DNA of 64,000 nucleotides from Sphaerolaimus hirsutus (lineage: Eukaryota > Nematoda > Chromadorea > Monhysterida > Sphaerolaimidae): positions 7,506,529-7,570,528 of the forward strand of contig OZ038451.1 in assembly GCA_964036195.1 (NCBI GenBank), written 5' to 3'. Made by a program: the position numbers and the translations under genes. The notes beneath the pieces were generated by a model. The model saw only the letters and a program-made list of their open reading frames with translations. It was not told the origin of the DNA and searched no databases. Shown piece after piece: positions 34,501 through 43,500 of this stretch (positions within the stretch are counted from its first letter, which is position 1; each line of letters begins with the position of its first letter).

Positions 34501-35368
34501 CTTTGCATTTGACTTTACATTTGACACTTTACTTTACACTTTACAGGGCTTGGGACTGCCACCAGGGAATTTCACACTATTTGTCACTTGACATTGAATA
34601 TGAAGCATCACTCGTGAAATGACCACACATTTGAAAGTATTGATCATGCACAATTTGTTTGTAAGCAGGATATTCGATATCAACAACTGAACAACTTTCC
34701 CAAAAACTTACATGAAAATGGTCCCAATAAAAAAAACAGTCACTTCATCTACAAAACAATGTGACTGGAAATTTTCTGGTCCACCCTGTAAAACAATCAA
34801 CTGGGTCTGATGGCATGGCAGCCACTGGAATGGCCAGGGGCACACTGCTGGGAACACTGGCTGGACCAGAGTTTGCACATGGCACTAGTGGTGGAAAACA
34901 ATGTGCTTTCAAGTGTTTGAAGTGAGTTAAGAAGGGTTAGAAATTGATCTTATTGCAAACTTTCTAATCACTCATTTCAGCTTCATTTTCTTTGATGCTT
35001 CTTTTATGTTGACACAAAAGAAAGGACCACAGCATTTTAAACACAAAGCGTCAAAAACCCATGCCTCATTTTTTGCGCTTGTATGTACTATGTATGTACC
35101 CAATTCTGCAAGTGCACACCATACACATCATCATTAACACCAGAATACACAAGAATATGTACCTACCTACAGAATCAAAGTAAATATACCTAAAAATTAA
35201 ACTAATTAATATATATTTACATATGTTTTTCACAGAAAAACCGATTGTGCATTGTTTGAACATGATGCAGCAAATTCTGTGTGCAATTTGTATACAAAAG
35301 ATGGGCAGCACGCAGACACAGGGCTGCACCTGCACACTTATGAAAAAAAGCAACATGATGATCTGTGA
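25573..35368 (+). CDS. Host gene: secreted-type protein with PAN/Apple-like modules (partial exon model)
   Basis: Proposed exons: 25573-25779, 27312-27497, 29161-29297, about 29939-30020, 34124-34146, 34822-34921 and 35236-35368 (TGA stop). Splice phases agree from one to the next. Exons 2-3 join as ESVDDCAQRCLDYGRD then RCRCFSWMS...CRL, the cysteine/tryptophan pattern of a PAN/Apple domain. The last two exons give a second pattern, KQCAFKCLK then KTDCALFEHD...CNLYTKDG. Exon 1 lacks a signal peptide, so 5' exons are missing; it needs a phase-2 donor upstream that I did not find. Introns are filled by nested transposons. Exons 4 to 6 are the least certain. PAN modules typically mediate protein or carbohydrate binding outside the cell. 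Confidence 0.55.
25822..26833. mobile_element. hAT-like element, TAGGGTGTCAA family, with nested MITE
   Basis: It starts TAGGGTGTCAA and ends TTGACACTGTA, flanked by the perfect 8-bp duplication CACCTCAC (25814-25821 and 26834-26841). The body is made of TTTTCCGTTTTCCGG-type low-complexity text on both sides of the nested CCGTATTACC MITE at 26125-26559. It lies in the first intron of the PAN-like gene. Confidence 0.85.
26125..26559. mobile_element. TA-flanked MITE, CCGTATTACCTCG subfamily
   Basis: CCGTATTACCTCGA at the left and TCGAGGTAATACGG at the right, with TA on both sides. The interior shows CCCCCCTCGAATTAA, TGATGTACGTCAT and TTGCATTGCAG, shared closely with the copy at 29454. No coding capacity. 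Confidence 0.9.
26842..27280. repeat. Diverged TAGGGTGTCAA-family copy
   Basis: It starts near TAGGGTATCAAATG just after the previous element's target duplication and ends near AAAGTTGACACCACA. The GGAAATGG/ACAGAAAA-rich body resembles the 52121 copy. I see no matching 8-bp flanks. Confidence 0.5.
27498..29160. repeat. PAN-gene intron with a tandem repeat around 28344-28580
   Basis: Three diverged copies of a block with ACCACCTGTT(G/A)(A/G)CAGTTG, CAACTTTCCA and GGTCAAATGT. No exon or RNA gene is supported in the rest of this intron. Confidence 0.5.
29454..29899. mobile_element. TA-flanked MITE, CCGTATTACCTCG subfamily
   Basis: Ends CCGTATTACCTCGAA and TTCGAGGTAATACGG with TA on both sides. 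Nearly identical in layout to 26125-26559, including the TGATGTACGTCATGTACATAA core, so these two are recent siblings. It lies about 40 bp upstream of a proposed PAN-gene exon. Confidence 0.9.
30052..34103. mobile_element. Composite nest: CCGTA-type MITE split by a ~3.5-kb palindrome
   Basis: The left piece (TA then GGTATAATCTCGAATAAT) and right piece (TATTTCGAGGAATTACGG then TA) are halves of a CCGTA-family element. Between them is a large palindrome from about 30325 (TACTTAGTCTGGCTGAAAAG) to about 33830 (complement), centred near 32490. Its arms carry AGGTGTTTTGAGTTTTCACC, GCTTGGCATCTA-rich blocks and AATGGGGAAGAAGGGTAGAT. The left arm is longer because of the GGCGCC element at 30612-31502. 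No coding capacity beyond chance ORFs. Confidence 0.8.
30612..31502. mobile_element. hAT-like GGCGCC foldback, TAGTGATGGAA termini
   Basis: It starts TAGTGATGGAATGGCGCC and ends GGCGCTTTTCCATCACTA, flanked by the perfect 8-bp duplication GTTGTGAT (30604-30611 and 31503-31510). The outer ~200 bp at each side are dense GGCGCCATGGCGCC-type palindromes. The middle (30840-31270) is ordinary sequence. The right arm of the host palindrome keeps the uninterrupted site, which proves the insertion. Confidence 0.92.
34148..34790. repeat. Foldback element with ACAGGGTGG ends
   Basis: ACAGGGTGGCCCGGAAATT at the left faces GGAAATTTTCTGGTCCACCCTGT at the right. Inner arms include ATTGAATATGA and AGGGCTTGGGACTGCC, which is a nested CAGTCCCAAGCCCTG foldback at about 34374-34562. 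It separates two proposed exons of the PAN-like gene. Confidence 0.75.
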
Positions 35369-35951
35369 TAGGTTTTCTCAATACATCACATCAGATTTTC
35401 GCCTGCAAATAAGTCTGTCTGCTGGTAGCCAAAATTGGTGAATACTTGATACCAATGTGAATTTGAAAATGTGCCCTTTCAGAATCCACCACCAGAGGCT
35501 TGTAAAGCATTTTCATAGTGATTAATTGAAAACGTGTTGTATAGTGATGTGAACAATTTCATCATGATTGAAGTATGTCAAAACCTCAAAAAAGTAATGG
35601 CTGTCAGTCATATAGTTCAGAAACTGGCAGCTTGCTCTTTCACATTCCACAGCCCCCCAAGTACATTTACATTTAATTTCAGTAATTTTTTATATTTGCT
35701 GTAGGTACTCTGGCAGTTATAAAATCTGAAATTCTTTATGATTCTGTTTACCTACTTTGAAAAACAATCAGTACGAATCTTAACACTTTGCATCATAGAT
35801 TCACTGGACACCGGAATTTGTCAATATGAATTTGAACATTTTTTGCAAAGTCGTAAGTAAAAAAGAGCATATATTTTAATAGTGCAGTTTCCCTCTCTTC
35901 CACTTTAAACATCGTTTTCCTAACTAGAGTTCGAACCGACTTACAAATGTA
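35369..35951. other. No gene seen downstream of the PAN-like gene
   Basis: AT-rich sequence after the proposed TGA at 35366-35368. No strong poly(A) signal, repeat or ORF stands out. Confidence 0.35.
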
Positions 35952-36852
35952 CCGTATTTACTCGAATAATCCCCCCGGGAATTATTTTTTCGTCAGACAT
36001 TTTTGAGGGGGGAACTATTCAAGGGGGGGGGGGGGAATTATTCAAGTGGGGTTTTTTTTATTTCGTCAAAATTTTTGGCCATGTTTCTATCACACTAAAT
36101 ACACATCCTGTTTCCATTGGTAGTGCACACTTGCATCTTTGAACACCAGGGGCCAGTTCCGCAAGTGGAAAAGTTAAGAGTTAAAAGTTAAGAGTTGAGT
36201 AAAATGACAAATGACAAGAGTAAAGTTAAATGATAAATGATGAGTTAAGAGACAAGAGTAAATTTAAGAGTAAAGTTAAATGACAAATGATTAGTTAAGA
36301 GATAAAAGTAAAGTTAAGAGTCAGACAAGTGTATCCAAATCTTATTTTTTCGTATCCAGATCTTATGTTTTTGTATCCAAATCTTTTTTTTCGACATAAG
36401 ATTTGGATACAAAAACATAAGATTTGGATACGAAAAAAAAAGATTTGGATACACTTGCTTGACTCTTAACTTTACTCTTATCTCTTAACTAATCATTTGT
36501 CATTTAACTTTACTCTTGTCTCTTAACTCATCATTTATCATTTAACTTTACTCTTAACTTGCCACTTGTCATTTTACTCAACTCTTATGTTTTAACTCTT
36601 AACTTGTCCACTTGCGGAACCGGCACCAGATGTACTGCACTTGCATTCAGTGAATCAAACCACAAACAGTTCTTTTGCTTGGGTTGACTTCATCGATTGT
36701 TTTTGAAATAAATGTGCATTAACTACCTTCCATCATCGGGGGGGGGGGATTTTTCAAGTGGGGGAATTATTTTTTCCTCACTCGCCTAACAGGGGGGAAT
36801 TATTCGAGTGGGGGAATTATTCAAGTGGGGGGAATTATTCGAGTAAATACGG
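35952..36852. mobile_element. TA-flanked MITE, CCGTATTTACTCG subfamily, with nested foldback
   Basis: It starts CCGTATTTACTCGAATAAT and ends ATTATTCGAGTAAATACGG with TA on both sides. Inside, 36149-36627 is a separate foldback with ends GGGGCCAGTTCCGCAAGTGG / CCACTTGCGGAACCGGCACC. Its stem contains GTATCCAAATCTTATG palindromes and AAGTTAAGAG repeats. G-run blocks of the outer MITE flank it on both sides. Confidence 0.9.
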
Positions 36853-37529
36853 TAGCTTAAAAATGTTTGAATCTGTATAGCCTATTTTCAATTAATTTTC
36901 AATTTGCAATGAATGTTGTCGATGTGCATAGTGCATTATACAATTAAACCTGATGCTCTTTTCATAAAACACAGTCCATGGCACATTTATTCCTGAAATC
37001 TTCCCAGCACTTCCTGGATGTGCCATTTGTAAGTGAATCAGTGCAGGGCATTTTACTTAACCTTTGACACTTTGCATGACATTTGACATTTTACGGGGTC
37101 TGTGAGTGGTGCCTGGGGAAGTTATTGATGTGGGGGAAGGGAATAATCTGAGGAGATAGAGTATGATTTCTGATGAGCATGGCTTTATTTACCTGCCTGA
37201 TTGCATGAATTGTTGGGTTTTAGAGAAGATACATTGGTATAGGAACTGTAAATGCATAATTTATTTTTGATAGGATTATATTGTCCATTGGGTTTCCATA
37301 GAAATTAATGGTGTAAATTGATGTGTGCCATTTGATACAAAATGAACACCAGATACATAAATTTGTGAGAAATGAACATTGTTTGAGAAGTGCCTCATTA
37401 AGAAATATTGTGCGTTAAACAAATGTCATAAAAAGTTTGTTGCTTGAATAGTATTTGTATAAATAAATGTGAATTTCGTCATTCGTGTGATAATTCGTGT
37501 GAATGTATAAATGTTTCAATACTTCTGCA
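36853..37529. other. No gene seen; probable 5' region of the signal-peptide gene
   Basis: AT-rich. A CAGTCCCAG-like fragment (TTTGACACTTTGCATGAC and GGGTCTG) lies near 37060-37100. No clear TATA/initiator pair could be placed before the ATG at 37530. Confidence 0.35.
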
Positions 37530-40500
37530 ATGACATCTATACTACTTTTCTGCTGTCTATCTTCACTGACTGCAATGGCTGAAGGTAAATTTGTTCGTTG
37601 ATATAATTAGGTACATATTTGCATTGGTCCAATGATTTGGTTGCATATTAAATATTTGGTAGCTTATTTTTCAGTTCTACAAGTTGGCAAGACCAAAATG
37701 ACTGTGGAGTTCATTAACTAATTAGGGCAACACACTGAATTGACATTTTATCATTCATCTGTCATGGTTTCTTTTGTGCTTTTGAATACACAGTTAAATA
37801 AACACTTCAAATATCCCTCTCGCCCTGCTCAATCCTGAATATGCATATGAGTAATATACCGTATTACCTCTAATTATCCCCCCCTTGAATTAACCCCCCC
37901 TCAAAATACCCCCCCCCCCTAAAAGTGAGTGTAACGTGAACGTACATGACAAATACCGCAGTTTGTGATCTGTACAATGCAGAACACACGTTTACACTGA
38001 TGATTAAGTGACGTTAGGGAAGGGTTTTTGTGTATATACAGTAATATATGCCTATAAACACATATTTATAAATCTATATGATTGTTCGATTTTTCTACGT
38101 CTGCGTATGGGGAATTTCCGATAATTTCTGGCGAAATAATAGACCCCCCTCGAATAAACCCCCCCCCCTCGAATTATCCCCCCCTCAAATTTTGCTGGCA
38201 AAATAATAAACCCCCTGGGGGTATTTCGAGGTAATACGGTAACAGAGTGTGAGTAATCAACAGTTGAGGATAAAAACTTGAAACCTCTCAGTTTTATTTG
38301 CCACACAACGTGTTGGTTGGTGGTATTTAAGTGCCACTACAGCAGCAATGTCTGTGTGCCTGAATATCGGTGTAAATTATTCAACCACTCAAAACTTATA
38401 GCTCCACACTGAACTTAACTCAAAAGTTTTGATTACAAATGAGTATCAGGATTTTGAAGAAAACCATGTTCATTTCTAATTTATATTCAACACCAGTCAC
38501 TAATTCAAAACTGGCAATAGAAAACAAACCACAGAAAAAGGCTGCACTATAAAAACTGAGCTCATTGCACCATCAAATGGTGTCATTATATCACATTCCA
38601 AATTGAAATTCGTATTTCTGTTGCAGAAATTGGTTTTAGAGCTGACCCTAATCGGGTATACACTTGTTCCAATCTGCACAAAACTGTGGCAGAAATAGGC
38701 TTGCCACCACCCAAAGAAAGTTCCCCACTGCTGGAGGCAGTCCCAGACCCTGTAAAATGCACTGTAAAATGTAAAATGTCATGCGAATTGTCAAAAGTCA
38801 TGTAAAATGCCCTGCAAAATGGCAACTCGGCTGCCATTTTGCAGGGCATTTTACATGACTTTTGACACTTTGCTGCTTTTGACACTTTGCATGGTATTTG
38901 ATATTTACAGGGCATTTTACAGGGTCTGAGACTGGCACCTGGAAACACACTGTAGCAGTGTGATGTGCTGCACTGAAATGTGCAACAAACATGCTTCATG
39001 CACTGGTCAGTGTCAAAAAAATGTTACCAGTATAATATAACATATTATCAGTCATCAAGCCGGGATTACAGAACAGCAGCATTTGATGTGAAATGATGAC
39101 GTAAAATTATGTAGTAAAATTGATTACGTCAAAATGGACAAAGGTACAGCGTTGAAATTTTAAAATTAGATAGTTCTAGTAATTGTGTGTTATGTCCCAA
39201 AAATGTATAAAATCATCATTATTTAAGTAGTTATTAATTTGATGTCATAATTTTGTTGTTGACATAAAATGTTGATGTAAAATATGTAAATTTTGACATA
39301 AAATTAATAATAATTATTTTTTTTATTTTTGGGACATTACCTACACACAATTACTAGAACTATCTAATTCTGAAACTTCAGTTCTGTACCTCTGCCTATT
39401 TTGAAGTAATCAGTTTCATGACATAACTTTACATCATCATTTCATTTCAAACGCCGCTGAGCTGTAATCCCGGCTTTAGAGTGAACAATTTCTCTGAAGC
39501 ATACCACACAACTTTTTACTATGCTAAATGAATCGCATGTTCAGCGGTCCACAAACTGGTGTGCAGGATTTTTTTCCTGTGCAAGCTGAAAATCTGGGTA
39601 TTGTCTACATTAGCATTTGTGCATGATAAATCTAGTTACCGTAAATCCTCGAATAAGTCCCCACCCTCGAAAAACTCCCCCCCTCGAATAACTCCCCCCT
39701 CTAAGCAGGCTGAGGAAAAAATAACTCCCCCCCTCGAATAACTCCCCCCTATTTTATGGATGGGAAAGAAGTCCACGTATAAAAAAACGTATTTATGTAT
39801 ACGTTCATTAAAAGTATGCATTATTTTGCATTTGATGCACACTAACATTGATTTCATTCCATGAATTATGGGATTTCTATACTGGCTTAGACCTTTATGC
39901 AACTAACTTGACCCCATTCGGATGATATATTGATCATGCTTTTTACTCAAAAGTCCAACGAAACAATAACTCCCCCCCTCGAATAACTCCCCCCCCTCGA
40001 ATAAGTCCCCCCTCAAAAAATTCTGAGGAAAAAATAACTCCCCCGGGGACTTATTCGAGGATTTACGGTAGCTTACTTTTACCTACACTCCAATGAGTTG
40101 ACCAATCAGTGTGCACCAACAGTTGTACCTGGAAAAAGCAGTCAAAAGATCATTGCATTTGCACACCAGCTTGCAGATGAGGAATCTACCATATCCCGTC
40201 TGAATAAACGAAAATTTGTCTCATCAGGGGCCAGTTCCGCAAAATGACAAGTTAAAAGTGAAATGGCAAAGGCGAAGTAAAAGCGCAAAGGCCAAGTGAA
40301 ACGGCAAGTGAACTGGCGAAAGCGAAGATAAATTACTTTTTTATTGTTTTTTACTTAGCCTTTGCCATTTCACTTCACACTTCTCATTTTGCGGAACTGG
40401 CCCCCAGAACTTATCCACACCTCTCAAAACACCACACCCAAAAACAACAGGCGTAGCATACACCAGAACTAGTCAACACTGTGCACTGTATAGTAGATAT

Positions 40501-43500
40501 GAGCCGGCCGCATATAACCCCCGCTATGAGAAAATGTGCCGTAGGACAGTGAGCGCAACTGCGAGGCGACAATTCAGTGACATCTGTGAGCTGTGGGCAG
40601 GGGAAGGTGGGTGCATTTGCGTTGAACTGAAGACTGATGAATGTAAATACTGTTAAGTGTTAAGGCTGGCTGCTGCAACACATTAGGTAGGTCCGTAAGG
40701 CTACATAAGCTCAGCTGTAACACTGGGTGCAGTACCAGGCCCTGTAAAGTGTAAAAGACCCTGTCAAGTGTCATGTGTATCCACTAACGATGGCAAACCC
40801 CCAAGAAAAAAGTATTTAAATTTTTAAGTGTTTTTTCTAAAATTAATTTTCGAATTTTCGAATTTTTCCCCAAATTAATTTTCGAATTTCGAATTTAATT
40901 TTCGAATTTTAGAATTTTCGAATCTTTTTTAGCAATTTTCGAATTTTTTTGGCCAGTTTTCGAATTTTTTCAAATAATTTTCGAATTTTTTTGGAAAAAT
41001 ATTGAATCTGAAGATTTAAACACATTATTTGGACTGTATTCATATTCTCCTCAGTTTTTATAACCTTATTTTTACCATAATTTAGCATTTTTACCATAAT
41101 TTAGCATTAAAAATGGTGGAAGGAGTTATACAGACCAGTGTCCAGCTTCTTCATTTAATTCACACATTGACTCATTTAATTCACCAACGCAGCAAAGGCA
41201 ATAAAAACAACAATTGAAAAATCGGTGTCAAATAAAATATTGGCATCAAATAAACACCTTCCCGGACAAGTTCACCACCCATTTTTTTATTTCACTTCGA
41301 ATGCAATATCTCCGTCCATGGGGGTGTTATAAAGCTGAAACTTTGTATACCTATTTCCTCGAAATACCCCCCCCCTCGAAATACCCCCCCCCTCAAAATG
41401 GACACTATGAACTTATAAACCCCCCCCTCGAAATACCCCCCCCCCAAATTTAGTGTATAGAGAACGTAAATGACAAAGGCTGCGGTTTGTCATCTGGGTA
41501 ATGCAAAACACACGTTAAAAACGATGACTCTGTTATGTGAGAACAGTGATTATACGTCTACACACTTATACAAGTCTTTAGAGTTTCATAAAAGGCGATT
41601 TTTGTTGCATTTTCGACGTCTGCGTACGTTTCAGACGACAATTTAGTACTTGGTTTTCAAAAAATTTCTGGCGAAATAATAAACCCCCCCTCGAAATACC
41701 CCCCCCCCCTCGTTTAACCCCCCCTCAAAATTCTCACTCTGAAACAATAAACCCCCCGGGGGTATTTCGAGGAAATACGGTACATAAAGTTGTAAGACCC
41801 CTCTACTCCCAAACAATGGGGGAGGTGCGGCGACTCACTACAGGGTGGGTTGCCCTATATGCAACAATTTTTTTGGCGTTTTTGGTGTCCCAAACAAGTT
41901 CACCACCCACTTGATTGGCTACACTATGAGGCCCATATCTCCAGCTGTGATTGCGGTATAAAGCTGAAATTTGGGGGATGTCTTGCCAACAACCCCCCTC
42001 GCAATACACCAGTGGGGCGGCTGCCAACGACCCACTAAAGCATGGATCACTGCATATAAAGTTGACCATTTTCTAAAAACAGCCCAAGTGTCCCAAAACA
42101 AGTTTATCACCCAACTGCGTTGAAAAATGTTGCAACAACATACCTAATATAAAACTGAATCGGGTCGGAACACTATTTCAGTCAAAATAATTTTTTTCAG
42201 TAGGGCATCCACCCTGTCCCATAAACGGTAGAATGAAAATTTCACTTTAAACCATTTTTTATTTCACACTTACAAAGTTGGTTTACAAAGTTCACTAGAG
42301 AATGGTCTAAGGTTCAAAGTTATGTAAACAACATAACCTCTAAAATGCCTCCATAAGGAAATTTACTTGGGGTGAATTCTATGATGTCAAAATGATGTCA
42401 TTTCAGGAACAAAATTTGACACAATTTTCACTTTTTCATTCACCCCAAATAAATTTCCTTATGGAAGCATTTTAGAGGTTATGTTGTTTACATAACTTTG
42501 AACCTTAAAACCTCCCCTAGTGAACTTTGTAAACCAACTTTTTAAGTGTGATACAAAAAATTGGTTTAAAGTGGAATTTTCAGTCTGCTGTTTATGGGAC
42601 AAGGTGGGTGCCCTACTGAAAAAAATTTTATGAGCAGAACTAGGGTTCAAATCTGATTCAATTTTATATCAGGTATGTTCTCACAACATTTTTTTGTAAT
42701 GCAGTTGGGTGGCGAACTTGTTTCTGACACTTGGGCTGTTCTTAAAAAAATTATCAACGTTATATGCAGTGACCCATGCTTTAGTGGGTCGTCGGCAGCC
42801 GCCCCACTGGTGTATTGTGAGGGGGGTTGTTGGCAAGACATCCCCCAAAATTCAGCTTTCTACCGCCCTCACAGCTGGAGATATAGCCTTCAAAGTGTAG
42901 CTAATCAAGTGGGTGGTGAACTTGCTTGGGACACCAAAAACGCCACAAAAATTTTTGCATATAGGGCGACCCACCCTGTAGTGAGTCGCCGCACCTTTAC
43001 CCATTGTTGGGGAGTAAGGGGGTCTTACAACTTTATATATACAAAGTTTCAGCCTTATAACACCCCCATGGACGGAGATATTGCGTTCGAAGTGAGATAA
43101 GAAAATGGGTGGTGAACTTGTCCGGGAAGGTGTTTAGAATATTGGCATGAAATAAAATATTGGCATCAAATACCGTATTTCCAAGAATTACCCCCCCCCC
43201 CCTGGGGGTCTATTACTTTGCCAGAAATTTTTCGAAATCCCAGTGCTAAATTGTTTTTTGTAAGTAACACAGATGTAAAAAATGCAATAAAAACTGCCAT
43301 TTATAAGACTCTATAGACTTATATAAGTACGTAGACAGTACAAACCCTGTTCTAACGCAACACAGTCATTGTTTTGAACGTGTTTCCCAGATAACAAACC
43401 GCACAAACGTTCTCTCTATACACCAAATTTGGGGGCGCTATTTCGAGGGGGGGTTATAAATTCATAGGGCAAATATTGAGGGGGGTAGTTTGAGGGGGGA

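Noticed and set aside
38738-38934. Interpretation of the exon MITE as a proven introner
   Set aside because: Splice-like dinucleotides exist in its termini, but the splice I could trace leads to a stop, so this is left only as a possibility.
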